A stretch of DNA of 64,000 nt from Verrucomicrobium sp. BvORR034. GTDB taxonomy: Bacteria; Verrucomicrobiota; Verrucomicrobiia; Verrucomicrobiales; Verrucomicrobiaceae. Location: positions 20,197 to 84,196 of the forward strand of contig NZ_BATQ01000082.1 of assembly GCF_000739635.1 (NCBI RefSeq). The letters run 5' to 3'. The notes beneath the pieces were generated by a model. That model made no database searches. It had not been told where the DNA came from and saw only the letters and a program-made list of their open reading frames with translations. A program made the translations under genes and the position numbers. Numbering within the stretch: position 1 is the stretch's first letter; every line of letters starts with the position of its first letter. Shown in pieces: positions 17,814 to 26,628 of the stretch.

Positions 17814-17990
17814 ATGGCGGTGCGGGCGAGCGCACTTTACGAACCTCCTACGGGATTAATCTGGTTTTGGGCCTGCTGGGATCGTTTCTTACGTTTCAGG
17901 TCTCTAGAGCAGAATGATCAAACGAGTCGGCACGCAACGCCTCTGAATCTGTTTTGTGTAAGGATTTCTGGCCAGTTCAAGCTTTGCAAA
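17814..17990. repeat. Shortened copy of the 37.35-38.0 kb unit
   Basis: Two blocks match the region at 37346-38000. 17814-17881 resembles 37346-37413 (shared ACTTTACGAAC, GTTTTGGGCCTGC), and about 17903-17990 resembles about 37916-38005 (shared GGCCAGTTC, CAAACGA, GCACGC). The ~500 bp between the blocks at 37.4-37.9 kb, which hold the HTH reading frame, are absent here. It looks like an internally deleted relic. The rest of the 17735-18123 spacer shows nothing recognisable. Confidence 0.6.
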
Positions 17991-18109
17991 AAATCAGTCG
18001 GCGACACCTCGCCGCCCGTAGGGACTGGAGCATCGACAGAGCCAGAATAGTTTGGGGGCAAGATGGATCAAATGGGTGGCGACCAGTGGCACATCCTTTT
18101 GAAAATGCC

Positions 18110-18142
18110 TTGACGCCATCCAGATGGAAGTGTATATGCACA
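18110..18142 (+). promoter_or_regulatory. Promoter with embedded MarR operator
   Basis: TTGACG (18110-18115) and TATATG (18133-18138) form a -35/-10 pair with 17-bp spacing. The -10 lies inside GTGTATATGCACA (18130-18142), a near-palindrome of the form GTGYATATRCAC. The same sequence in reverse occurs at 18628-18640. A regulator bound here would block the promoter. The predicted transcript start falls at or next to the ATG at 18145, giving a leaderless or nearly leaderless mRNA. Confidence 0.65.
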
Positions 18143-18144
18143 CC

Positions 18145-18585
18145 ATGTCCCAACAATTGGATATGTCGTCTGTGGCGAATTGTGTCTGTTTCAACTTGAG
18201 TCGGGTGACACGGGTGGCGAGCCAATTCTTTGACGCTGAGATGCGGCGGCACGGCATCCGCACGACGCAGGGGGCGATTTTGCAGGCATTGAATGCCAAG
18301 GAAAATTGGAGCATGGCGGAATTGAGCAGTTGGCTTGGAATGGACCGGACTACCTTGGTGAGAAATCTCCGGCCATTGCAACGGGACGGTTGGGTGGAGA
18401 TTGTGGGTGGTGGGCGGGGCAGCCGGGTGGAACTCCTCATTACAGCGAAAGGCCGGGAAAAAATCAAAGAGGTCATGCCAGCCTGGCGCTCAGCCCAAAA
18501 GGCTGCCGTCAAAACCTTGGGTGAACAGCGGTGGTCCGCCATCCTGTCCGATCTTGAAACGGCGGCGCAGGCCCTCAGCAAGTAG
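18145..18585 (+). CDS. MarR family regulator of the efflux operon
   Basis: 146 aa from the ATG at 18145; an ATG at 18124 lies upstream of the predicted transcript start and is less likely. It has the MarR winged helix: TTQGAILQALNAKENWSMAELSSWLGMDRTTLVRNLRPLQRDGWVEI, with the wing at GGGRGSRVELLIT. It is the first gene of a set with an SDR, a membrane fusion protein and an RND pump. The identical operator sequence before this gene and before the SDR gene indicates autorepression plus repression of the pump genes, the usual MarR logic. Confidence 0.88.
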   Translation: MSQQLDMSSVANCVCFNLSRVTRVASQFFDAEMRRHGIRTTQGAILQALNAKENWSMAELSSWLGMDRTTLVRNLRPLQRDGWVEIVGGGRGSRVELLITAKGREKIKEVMPAWRSAQKAAVKTLGEQRWSAILSDLETAAQALSK

Positions 18586-18627
18586 TTTTCAAGCCTCGAA
18601 TATTTAAAGCGATGAGTCGCTTCAACA

Positions 18628-18640
18628 TGTGCATATACAC
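18628..18640 (+). promoter_or_regulatory. Second MarR operator, before the SDR-efflux genes
   Basis: TGTGCATATACAC is the exact reverse complement of the site at 18130-18142. It ends 6 bp before the SDR start codon at 18647 and contains a possible -10 (TATACA, 18634-18639). No good -35 is visible. Confidence 0.65.
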
Positions 18641-18646
18641 ACTACT

Positions 18647-19447
18647 ATGAAAAACACCGACCGACCGACACCCGAAAAATCATGGGTTCTAATTACCGGT
18701 GCATCGAGTGGCTTCGGCGAGGAGTTTGCCCGCCAATATGCCACGAAAGGCCATTCGTTGGTCTTGGTAGCCCGACGGCTGGATAGGCTTCAAAGTCTCG
18801 CAGAAGCGCTAGGTCGGCAATATCGCGTTGAGGTCATTGTGGAGCAGGTGGACCTCTCAGATATTGCGGCGGTCAGCCAGTTACACCAGCGGCTTCGCGA
18901 GCGGGACATCGCGATCGATATTCTTATCAACAATGCCGGACACGGACTACAAGGTCCGTTTTTGGGGGCTCAGTTGGACGCGGCGTTGGCAATGGTGCAG
19001 TTGGATGTTGCAAGTCTGACAGCCGTCACGCACGTCTTTGCTCAAGACATGCGGGCTCGGGGAAGCGGGAGAATTCTGCTGGTGGCCAGCCTGTTGGCTT
19101 ATCAGGGCGTGCAGAATTTCGCCGTCTATTCAGCCGCCAAAGCTTATGTATTACGTTTGGGTGAAGCGCTGCATCGCGAACTCAAACGCGATGGAGTCAC
19201 CGTCTCGGTGCTCTGTCCCGGTATGTCGGACACAGGATTCGCACAGGCGGCTGAAATGAAGATCACGCCCACGTTGCGTCTTTTGATGATGCAGCCGTCA
19301 GCCGTGGTGCGCTCCGGGATCCGCGCGCTTGCCGCGGGACGCATGAGTGTGGTGCCGGGTTTGTCCAACAAGGCCATGGTGCTCTTTACCTGGGCCACGC
19401 CACGCTGGTTGCACCAGCGTTTTTTGTCCTACGCCATGAATGCGTGA
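18647..19447 (+). CDS. SDR family oxidoreductase in the efflux operon
   Basis: 266 aa from the ATG at 18647 (the operator covers upstream alternatives). It has the cofactor motif ITGASSGFGEEFA, NNAGHG, a Ser in LLVASLLAYQG and the catalytic YxxxK in AVYSAAKAYV. It resembles the DltE/YqjQ type of SDR. Its stop codon overlaps the first possible start of the membrane fusion protein, so it belongs to the efflux operon; a direct role in export is not evident. Confidence 0.85.
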   Translation: MKNTDRPTPEKSWVLITGASSGFGEEFARQYATKGHSLVLVARRLDRLQSLAEALGRQYRVEVIVEQVDLSDIAAVSQLHQRLRERDIAIDILINNAGHGLQGPFLGAQLDAALAMVQLDVASLTAVTHVFAQDMRARGSGRILLVASLLAYQGVQNFAVYSAAKAYVLRLGEALHRELKRDGVTVSVLCPGMSDTGFAQAAEMKITPTLRLLMMQPSAVVRSGIRALAAGRMSVVPGLSNKAMVLFTWATPRWLHQRFLSYAMNA

Positions 19448-20615
19448 ACCGCGAAAATTTATGAAGAACACACTAATCGGGCTGACGCCTCTTACAAAGT
19501 TTACGCCCGCAGTCTCATGGGTGACCATTGGTCTTCCTGCGGGAGTGCTGACGATGGCCTTGATGGTCGCTGGCTGCTCCAAGCCAGCCGCAAAAGATCC
19601 CCGTCTGCAGTCTCCGACCGTGGAGGTCTTTAAGGTTGAAGCCGCTGGATCGAAAAGCAATACCTTCACCGGGGTCGTGGAAGCCCGGGTGCAAAGCGAT
19701 TTGGGTTTTCGGGTCGGAGGGAAAATCCTGGCGCGATCCGTGGATGTAGGACAGCGCGTTCGCAAAGGCCAGATTCTGATGCGGCTGGATGCCGTGGACC
19801 TGGAACTCGCATTGGCCGCGCAACAAGCAAACGTCGAGGCGGCCCGGGCCAGATACACGCAAGCCAAGGCGGATGAAACGCGGTATGCCGCGCTGGTCAA
19901 ATCCAATGCGGTATCGCATCAGGAGTATGATAACGCCCGGGCGATGCTGGAGAGCACCAAAGCACAGTTGGAAGCGGCGGAAGCTCAGGCTAGGGTCAGC
20001 AATAACTCCAGCGAGTATGCCGTGTTATCTGCCGATGCCGATGGGGTGATTGTTCGCACACTAAGCGAACCAGGTCAGGTCGTGTCTGCCGGGCAAACGG
20101 TGATCCAGTTGGCGCATGATGGCCCGCGGGAAGCCTTGATCAACCTGCCGGAGGGCGTGAGGCCGGATATAGGTGCGACCGCCCCGGCGCGGCTGTATGG
20201 GCAGGATAAAACCTATCAAGCCAAGTTGCGCCAGCTTTCCGAAGCGGCTGATCCGGCAAGCCGAACTTTTGAGGCCCGCTACGTGCTCGAAGGTGATGCC
20301 GCTTCGACGCCACTCGGCTCGACCGTCACCGTCACCGTCACATTACTCACCGAAAACACCGCTGGCAATGAGTCTGTCCGCGTTCCCATCGGAGCGGTGC
20401 ATGATCGGGGAACAGGGCCGGGCGTCTGGATCGTGGACGACAAATCGGAAGTGAAGTTCCGCGCCGTGGACATTGCCTCAATCGGACAGGAAGAGGCCGT
20501 CGTGTCGCGCGGAGTTGAACTCGGGGAAAAGTTGGTGGCGTTGGGGGCGCATCTTCTGCACGACGGACAAGTCGTTAACCCAGCAAAAGAGGAGAAGGCA
20601 TATGGGAAGTTTTAA
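19440..20615 (+). CDS. Efflux RND transporter periplasmic adaptor (MFP)
   Basis: 391 aa; an alternative ATG lies at 19461. A hydrophobic N-terminus with a lipobox (VAGC, Cys46) makes it a probable inner-membrane lipoprotein. The adaptor architecture is visible: lipoyl half-motif (LGFRVGGKILARSVDVGQRV), alpha-hairpin (about residues 115-185, AALAAQQANVEAARARY), second lipoyl half (DADGVIVRTLSEPGQVV), then the beta-barrel domains. It bridges the RND pump downstream to an outer-membrane channel, which is not encoded nearby. Its last codons overlap the pump gene. Confidence 0.9.
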   Translation: MREPRKFMKNTLIGLTPLTKFTPAVSWVTIGLPAGVLTMALMVAGCSKPAAKDPRLQSPTVEVFKVEAAGSKSNTFTGVVEARVQSDLGFRVGGKILARSVDVGQRVRKGQILMRLDAVDLELALAAQQANVEAARARYTQAKADETRYAALVKSNAVSHQEYDNARAMLESTKAQLEAAEAQARVSNNSSEYAVLSADADGVIVRTLSEPGQVVSAGQTVIQLAHDGPREALINLPEGVRPDIGATAPARLYGQDKTYQAKLRQLSEAADPASRTFEARYVLEGDAASTPLGSTVTVTVTLLTENTAGNESVRVPIGAVHDRGTGPGVWIVDDKSEVKFRAVDIASIGQEEAVVSRGVELGEKLVALGAHLLHDGQVVNPAKEEKAYGKF

Positions 20616-23600
20616 TCTCTCCGCACTGGCAGTGCGGGAACGCGCCATCACCCTGTTCTTCATCTTTGCTTCAGCATTCGCTGGCATCTATGCCTATTTT
20701 CAGTTGGGGAGGGCGGAAGATCCCTCCTTCACGGTAAAAGTTCTCACGGTTACCGCCGTGTGGCCCGGAGCCACCGCGCAGGAAATGCAGGATCTCGTGG
20801 CGGAGCCGTTGGAGAAAAGGCTCCAGGAACTTCGTTGGTATGATAGGGTGGAAACCACCACGCGACCGGGACTGGCGTTGATGACGCTGCAACTGATTGA
20901 CAAAACGCCGCCCAAGGAAGTGGCCGATCAGTTTTATCAGGCGAGAAAAAAACTGGGGGACGAGGTGCGCAAATTGCCGCAAGGCGCGATCGGGCCTTTC
21001 GTCAACGATGAGTATTCGGACGTTTCCTTCGCACTCTACTCGGTGGAGGCTCCCGGTTTTCCCCTTCGAAAACTCACCCGCGTAGCTGAAGATCTCCGGC
21101 AGCGATTTCTGCATGTGCCAGGAGTCAAGAAGGTGGACATCGTGGGCGAACAACAAGAGAGGATATTCGTCGAGTTTTCTTATCGGCGACTGACAACCCT
21201 TGGCATCTCGCCAGCGGACATCTTTTCTGCTCTCACGCGGCAAAATGCGGTGACCCCTGCAGGATCGGTTGATACGGATGGCGCACAGGTGTTCGTCCGC
21301 CTCGACGGGGCTTACACCGACATTGATACAATCCGCAATACCCCGATTGTGGCCGGACAGCAAAGCTTCAAGCTATCGGATATCGCGAATGTCACGAGAG
21401 GTTACGAAGATCCGGCGACCTTTGTCATCCGTCACAATGGAGAATCCTCCCTGTTGTTGAGTGTCGTGATGAAAGAAGGCTGGAACGGGCTGGACCTGGG
21501 CAAGGCCTTGCAGGAGGAAAGCGCCCGAATTTCCTCCAGCCTGCCGTTGGGGGTTAGCCTGAAAAAAATCACCGATCAGGCCATCAACATCAGTTCGGCG
21601 GTGAACGAATTCATGGTCAAGTTCGCCATGGCCGTCGCCGTGGTGATGCTGGTCAGCTTGCTGAGTTTGGGTTGGAGAGTTGGCATGGTCGTGGTGGCGG
21701 CAATCCCGCTGACCTTGGGCACGGTGTTTGTGATCATGATGATCACGGATCGGGCTTTTGATCGAATCACACTGGGCGCGCTCATTATCTCGCTCGGACT
21801 CTTGGTGGACGATGCCATCATCGCCATCGAATCCATGGTGGTAAAGATGGAAGAGGGAATGGATCGCATCCAGGCTGCGGCTTATGCCTGGAGCCACACC
21901 GCGGGTCCAATGCTTGCCGGGACTCTGGTAACCGTCGTCGGCTTTCTGCCGGTTGGCTTTGCCCGTTCAACTGCGGGAGAATATGCCGGAAACGTCTTCT
22001 GGATTGTTGGATTCTCTCTCATTGTTTCATGGGTCGTAGCGGTGGTCTTCACTCCTTATATGGGGGTGAAACTTCTCCCTGACATCAAGCCCATCGAAGG
22101 TGGCCACGCCGGGATCTATTCCACTCCCGGATACCAGCGTCTCCGCCGTTTCGTCACCTGGTGCGTGAGGCGAAAATATCTCGTCGCAGGAGTTACTGTG
22201 GCTGCGTTCCTGATGGCGGGTGGGGGGATGGCCGTGGTGAAGAAGCAGTTTTTCCCAAACTCTGACCGCCCGGAATTGTTGGTCGAGGTTCAGCTTCCAT
22301 TGGGAACCAGTATCGAGACGACCAGCGCAGCGGCCAGGAAGATCGAACTTTGGCTGTCGGAACAACCCGAATCAGAAATCGTGACCTCCTATATCGGAGC
22401 GGGCGCACCACGTTTTTTCTTTTCCTACAATCCGGAACTGCCCGATCCCTCCTTTGCAAAGATCGTGGTGTTGACCAAGAGTGCGGAGGCAAGAGATCAG
22501 CTCAAATTGCGTCTCCGCCAAGCTGCCACCGATGGCTTGGCATCGGAAGCCAGGATTCGCGCGACGCAGTTGGTTTTTGGACCCTATTCTCCGTTTCCCG
22601 TTGCTTTTCGGGTCATGGGACCTGATGCGGCAAGGCTGAGGGAAATTGGCAGCAGCGTAGAAGAGATCATGCGCCATGATCCAGACATGCGTACGGTGAA
22701 TGTGGACTGGGGGCAACGCTCTCCCACCTTGCACTTCGTTTTGGATCAAGAGCGATTGCAGCTTATTGGATTGTCACCTGCTGAAGCAGCCCAGCAGTTG
22801 CAGTTTCTTCTCAACGGTCAGACGATCACCCAGGTTCGAGAGAATATTCGTGCGGTCAGTCTGGTGGTGAGAAGTGCTGGGTCGGAGCGGCTGGATTCTG
22901 CCAGCCTGGAAGATTTCGCCCTCACGAACCGGAACGGAAAACCGATCCCTTTGAGCCAGATCGGGCGGGTCGAAATTCAACCGGAAGATCCACTCATCAA
23001 ACGGCGCGACCGGATTCCCACCATCACTGTGAGAGGTGACAATGTGGAAGGCTCCCAACCACCGGATGTCTCCTCCCGAATTTGGGGAAAGCTTTCGGCG
23101 CTCCGAGCATCGCTCCCGGAAAACTATCGTATCGAGATGGCGGGCTCGATCGAGGAAGCATCGAAAGCCAACTCAGCGCTGGCTCCACTTTTCCCCGTTA
23201 TGATCCTGTTTATGCTGGCCATCATCATCATCCAGGTGCGCTCATTCTCAGCCATGTGGATGGTCATGCTCACCGGGCCGCTTGGACTCATCGGGGCGGT
23301 TCCCGCGCTGCTGATTTTTCAGCAACCATTCGGATTTAACGCCATCCTTGGTCTGATCGGTCTTTCTGGAATATTGATGCGGAACACTCTCATTTTGATC
23401 GGTCAGATTCATACCAATCAAGGAGATGGTCTGGACCTTCATCATGCGATTATCGAGGCCACCGTCCAGCGGTCACGACCGGTCATTCTGACAGCACTGG
23501 CTGCCGTGCTGGCCTTTATTCCGCTCACCCATTCTGTGTTTTGGGGCTCCATGGCTTATGTGTTGATCGGAGGGACCGCTGTCGGCACAGTGTTGACACT

Positions 23601-23673
23601 CGCTTTCCTCCCCGCTCTTTATGCCATCTGGTTTCAGGTCCGCAGGGAGAAGGCTGCCCCAACTGCAACCTAA
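20602..23673 (+). CDS. Efflux RND transporter permease
   Basis: 1,023 aa from the ATG at 20602, preceded by AGGAGAAGG. It has the RND layout: first transmembrane helix (ITLFFIFASAFAGIYAYF), periplasmic loop starting with AVWPGATAQEMQDLVAEPLE, helices 2-6 including LGLLVDDAIIAIESM (paired Asp in TM4 for proton relay), and a second half with a matching helix set. Length and motifs fit the HAE1-like or uncharacterised proton-driven multidrug subgroup. It overlaps the adaptor gene by 14 bp. The cognate substrate is unknown. Confidence 0.92.
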   Translation: MGSFNLSALAVRERAITLFFIFASAFAGIYAYFQLGRAEDPSFTVKVLTVTAVWPGATAQEMQDLVAEPLEKRLQELRWYDRVETTTRPGLALMTLQLIDKTPPKEVADQFYQARKKLGDEVRKLPQGAIGPFVNDEYSDVSFALYSVEAPGFPLRKLTRVAEDLRQRFLHVPGVKKVDIVGEQQERIFVEFSYRRLTTLGISPADIFSALTRQNAVTPAGSVDTDGAQVFVRLDGAYTDIDTIRNTPIVAGQQSFKLSDIANVTRGYEDPATFVIRHNGESSLLLSVVMKEGWNGLDLGKALQEESARISSSLPLGVSLKKITDQAINISSAVNEFMVKFAMAVAVVMLVSLLSLGWRVGMVVVAAIPLTLGTVFVIMMITDRAFDRITLGALIISLGLLVDDAIIAIESMVVKMEEGMDRIQAAAYAWSHTAGPMLAGTLVTVVGFLPVGFARSTAGEYAGNVFWIVGFSLIVSWVVAVVFTPYMGVKLLPDIKPIEGGHAGIYSTPGYQRLRRFVTWCVRRKYLVAGVTVAAFLMAGGGMAVVKKQFFPNSDRPELLVEVQLPLGTSIETTSAAARKIELWLSEQPESEIVTSYIGAGAPRFFFSYNPELPDPSFAKIVVLTKSAEARDQLKLRLRQAATDGLASEARIRATQLVFGPYSPFPVAFRVMGPDAARLREIGSSVEEIMRHDPDMRTVNVDWGQRSPTLHFVLDQERLQLIGLSPAEAAQQLQFLLNGQTITQVRENIRAVSLVVRSAGSERLDSASLEDFALTNRNGKPIPLSQIGRVEIQPEDPLIKRRDRIPTITVRGDNVEGSQPPDVSSRIWGKLSALRASLPENYRIEMAGSIEEASKANSALAPLFPVMILFMLAIIIIQVRSFSAMWMVMLTGPLGLIGAVPALLIFQQPFGFNAILGLIGLSGILMRNTLILIGQIHTNQGDGLDLHHAIIEATVQRSRPVILTALAAVLAFIPLTHSVFWGSMAYVLIGGTAVGTVLTLAFLPALYAIWFQVRREKAAPTAT

Positions 23674-23823
23674 ACGGAAGAACGCAAAGCGGCTGTTCCA
23701 CAGCACATGCTGATCCTTGTATGAGACAGGCACACGGGGACATCTTCCCCGGCTCATTCATTGTTAGAGACTCTTCTCACGTCGACGATCAGCGCACTAA
23801 TCTTCCTCCCATATGGGAGCATA

Positions 23824-23917
23824 TGGGGAAAGGGGAGAGATTCGACCCCTCGGTAGCTCTTGGTTAGTCGCCCAAGTTTTCGAGTCGTGCACCTCAAACC
23901 GGGCTGAGTCATCCGCC
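23824..23917 (-). pseudogene. Degenerate tRNA-Ser copy (possible left attachment remnant)
   Basis: This stretch aligns over its full length with the intact tRNA-Ser(CGA) at 54946-55036 in the same orientation, with substitutions and small indels. The T-arm region (GATTCGACCCCTCGGTAGCT) differs from the real gene at one base, and TTTCGAGTCGTG of the anticodon arm is intact. The acceptor stem no longer pairs. It is not a functional tRNA. It probably marks an old integration boundary. Confidence 0.7.
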
Positions 23918-23929
23918 TGCCAAGGGAGA

Positions 23930-24595
23930 TTACTTCGGCGGTAGCAGACCGAAGTGACTGTAGGCGACGAAGACTAAGGGCTTGGCCCAGGCGGGTATGT
24001 CCGTCAAGGCCTCCGGGGGTGGATAGCTGAGTTGCTTCTCGTCGATCGCCAGCAGCAGTCGGGGCTCCGGGGGCTGGCCCTGGGCAGGGTCCCGCTCGGC
24101 GGAATTGTCATAAACCCGCAAGGTTGTTACTGAAGGGATCAGGCGGATGAGATTGGCCATACTGGCGGTCCAGCGCTTGCGGATTTCACGCTCAGGGATG
24201 TCATGGCCGCCTTTGCGAATTCTTGCGGCTACGCGCTGCAGATGCAGTTCCACGTTCGCCAGGCCAGCATACCAGATTTGCAGTCTCGCTCCTGTAGCGG
24301 CCGCTTCCAACAACAGCCGCGTGATGGTGTTGCCTCCTAGAGTGGTCTCGAAAGTGAAATGCCCGCCTTCGGCAATGGCCTTTTCCAATCGCCGTTTGCC
24401 CTCCTGCCAAGCCAGGCCGTTGGATTCGGAAACGTCAAGGCCCGGCTGGATCGTCATCAGCTTCCGCGCGGCTTCATCCGGATTGAAGTACTCAGCGCCT
24501 TGCGCCCGCAGATGCGCGCCGCCGATACTGCTCTTGCCAGCGCCATTCACGCCCGCAAGCACGGTAATAACTGCCTGTCGTTCCGGGGTGCTCAT
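23930..24595 (-). CDS. Zeta-type toxin / P-loop kinase
   Basis: 221 aa. The N-terminal Walker A is GVNGAGKS (residues 15-22). FNPDEAARKL around residue 37 and FETTLGGNT around 82 match the zeta-toxin / UDP-GlcNAc-kinase fold. Zeta toxins phosphorylate UDP-N-acetyl sugars and poison cell-wall synthesis; the exact substrate here is unproven. The start overlaps the stop of the upstream antitoxin-like gene by 4 bp (ATGA), the usual antitoxin-first layout. Confidence 0.82.
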   Translation of the reverse strand: MSTPERQAVITVLAGVNGAGKSSIGGAHLRAQGAEYFNPDEAARKLMTIQPGLDVSESNGLAWQEGKRRLEKAIAEGGHFTFETTLGGNTITRLLLEAAATGARLQIWYAGLANVELHLQRVAARIRKGGHDIPEREIRKRWTASMANLIRLIPSVTTLRVYDNSAERDPAQGQPPEPRLLLAIDEKQLSYPPPEALTDIPAWAKPLVFVAYSHFGLLPPK

Positions 24596-24966
24596 TCACC
24601 CTGAGCGGCGGCGGCTTTCACAGCGGATTTACCCAGCTCAGTGGGGGTGGCGCTGAAGAGGGAATTCACTCCTCGTTGGGCTGAGGGGGTGTTCATTCTT
24701 GCCACCATGGCATCGAACTCTGCGCTCAGCGCTTCAAGAGGCATCTGATGAGTGCGCTGGAGCTCCAAATATTTCGCAGCAGGGAGCAGGACGAACTCTG
24801 GCCGGTTGTGACGGGTAATGGCCAAGCCGTTACCCGCCGCCTTGAGCAGGGCCTCACCGATGTGATTTTTCAGACTGCTGGCGCTCATGGCCGGCAGTTT
24901 TTTCAAGGTGGCAAGCCCGACGTCAGATGTGGCTGGATCCGCGCTCATATTGGCTATTTTAGCCAT
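24592..24966 (-). CDS. Phd/YefM-like antitoxin partner of the zeta toxin
   Basis: 124 aa from the ATG at 24964-24966; a second ATG six codons later is possible, and the longer open frame would run into the coiled-coil gene upstream. The middle part (SASSLKNHIGEALLKAAGNG, then LAITRHNRPEFVLLPAAKYL) is the Phd/YefM DNA-binding fold. The C-terminal ~50 residues should be the toxin-binding tail. Pairing a Phd-type antitoxin with a zeta-type kinase is less usual than epsilon/zeta. It may repress its own promoter through the palindrome at its start. Confidence 0.75.
   Translation of the reverse strand: MAKIANMSADPATSDVGLATLKKLPAMSASSLKNHIGEALLKAAGNGLAITRHNRPEFVLLPAAKYLELQRTHQMPLEALSAEFDAMVARMNTPSAQRGVNSLFSATPTELGKSAVKAAAAQGE
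24952..24964. promoter_or_regulatory. Small palindrome at the antitoxin start
   Basis: GGCTA and TAGCC separated by TTT overlap the first codons of the antitoxin gene. A Phd-type autoregulatory operator is possible, though its position inside the coding start weakens the case. Confidence 0.3.
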
Positions 24967-25015
24967 TTTATGCAATTTGTCCAATTCGAAGTGTCCGACA
25001 CGTAGCTTTCCATCT

Positions 25016-26362
25016 TCACGCCCTGGACGCACCGCCCAATCCCTCTCTGCGCGGCACGTCTCGTCCTTGTTCACCCGCCGGGTTCGGCACCGCCTTCAGC
25101 GGGATCGCTCCCGCTGGGTGGGCGTGCACCAAACTGGCCTGGAAGCCTTCGTCGCTCAGCACATCGCGGGCTTTTTCGAACTCGTTGCACCAGGTTTCCT
25201 CGACTTCGCGGTCGCGGAGGGGATCGCGGCCGGAGGCATTGAAGGCGACGACGCGGGATTGGACGGCGTTGCCTTGGGCGGGGGCGCTGAGTTCCACGCC
25301 GTAGGCGGCGTCGCCGGGCTTGCGGAGGACGATGCGGCCCTGTTCCACCCAGGCGGTGGTCATGCCCTCACGCACCTCATAACCGGCGGCGCTGAGGGCG
25401 CGGAGGACAGCGGCGCGTTGCTCCTGGCGGGTTTCCTCGGCAAAGGTCTGATCGACCCAGGAGCGGGCTTCTTGAACGAGGGCGCGGGTGGACTCCAAAG
25501 GGGCGGCTGACGGGCCGAGCGCGGCGGTGAGACGTTGCTTCCAGTCGGCGACAGCAGGCGAGTGGAGTTCCTCCATCTCGGCGAGCAGCAGGGCCAGCTC
25601 TTTGCGGAGGGCGAGGGCGGCCCGGCGGTTTTGCAGGGAGGAGGACAGCTCCAGCGCTAGGGAATCGAGGAGCAACGCCTGCTGGTCCGCAGGAGAGGTG
25701 GTGGTACGCCGGGCCTTTTCGGTCAGGTCTTGAAGTTCGGGTGAGTCCGCGGAGTCCACCACGGCGGAGAGCTCGGCAAGGAGGGCCCAGCATTTTTCCA
25801 AACGCAGCTCCTGGGGATCGGCGGGAAGCTGGGGAAGGGGCGAGTTCGATGAAACGGCATCGGGATCCATGAGACCAGTGGCGAGCTCGCGCAGTCGGCT
25901 GGAGCTTTCCTGATGCTGCTGCTGTCCGATGAAGTCCAACGCCTCGCCCAGGGCGCTCTGCTGCTCCGCGGGATCCGCACTACGGAGTTGCCCAAGAAGG
26001 CGGTCCCGCTCTGGGGTGCCGGGCAGGGTTTGCAGTTGGGCGGTCATCTGGGTCGCCCCCTGCAGGAGCCGATGGGCGCGGCGCAGGCTGGCCGCCTGAT
26101 CGGCGACCTGACGCTGGCGCAGGCGGCGGGCCTCTTCCTCATAGAAGCCGCACTGTTTGCCCGCTTCCTGGATAAGAGGCTCCCAGAGCCCCGCCTCCTG
26201 CATCTGGCGGAGACGGTCCATCACGCTGGAGGTCTGGGACTCCGCCGCCTGCCAGCGATCGCAATCGGCGAGAGCGGCATCGAGCCGTTGGAGCAGGGCC
26301 AGGCTTTCACGCTTCTGACGGCGTCGGATGGCTTCGATGTTGATGACTTTGGGGCCGCTCAT
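25016..26362 (-). CDS. Coiled-coil protein of the kinase-helicase operon
   Basis: 448 aa, family not recognised beyond its conserved-looking start MSGPKVINIEAIRRRQKRE. Residues ~10-330 are charged, helical and Leu/Gln/Glu/Ala-rich (heptad-like), with an extended coiled coil. The last ~110 residues form a separate beta-rich domain (AGYEVREGMTTAWVEQGRIV, AAYGVELSAP, then a Cys-containing helix). It may be a scaffold or sensor for the adjacent kinase-helicase protein. It lies 266 bp downstream of that gene, past a repeat-rich gap. Part of a second, decayed copy exists at 10037-10133. Confidence 0.6.
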   Translation of the reverse strand: MSGPKVINIEAIRRRQKRESLALLQRLDAALADCDRWQAAESQTSSVMDRLRQMQEAGLWEPLIQEAGKQCGFYEEEARRLRQRQVADQAASLRRAHRLLQGATQMTAQLQTLPGTPERDRLLGQLRSADPAEQQSALGEALDFIGQQQHQESSSRLRELATGLMDPDAVSSNSPLPQLPADPQELRLEKCWALLAELSAVVDSADSPELQDLTEKARRTTTSPADQQALLLDSLALELSSSLQNRRAALALRKELALLLAEMEELHSPAVADWKQRLTAALGPSAAPLESTRALVQEARSWVDQTFAEETRQEQRAAVLRALSAAGYEVREGMTTAWVEQGRIVLRKPGDAAYGVELSAPAQGNAVQSRVVAFNASGRDPLRDREVEETWCNEFEKARDVLSDEGFQASLVHAHPAGAIPLKAVPNPAGEQGRDVPRREGLGGASRA

Positions 26363-26525
26363 TGTCGGTAAGTGGTGGGGCGGTAAGTGGTAAGTGGTGG
26401 GCCGGGAGTTGTACGGAGTACAGGCTTCAGCCTGCGGAAACTCTCGTGCTTGGTGCTTGGCAGTTGGCGTCGGTCAGTGCCGGTCCGGCGTCCCTCCAGG
26501 ACGCGAGGTGATGGTAGCTGTGAAT

Positions 26526-26571
26526 CCGGTGGTTGGCACCACCGGCTAAGTTCCATGGTCCCTCCGGGACC
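26526..26571. repeat. Adjacent GC-rich hairpins (REP-like)
   Basis: Two strong inverted repeats lie in the gap between two operon members: CCGGTGGT/ACCACCGG with a 4-nt loop (26526-26545), and GGTCCC/GGGACC with a 3-nt loop (26557-26571). A related CGTCCCTCCAGGACG occurs at about 26489-26503. They look like dispersed chromosomal hairpin repeats and may attenuate transcription into the coiled-coil gene. Confidence 0.6.
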
Positions 26572-26628
26572 GGGGGCGTGCTTGGCAGTGGGCAGGGCGA
26601 TAGGTGGAGCGGTGGAGGTTTGAAGTTT

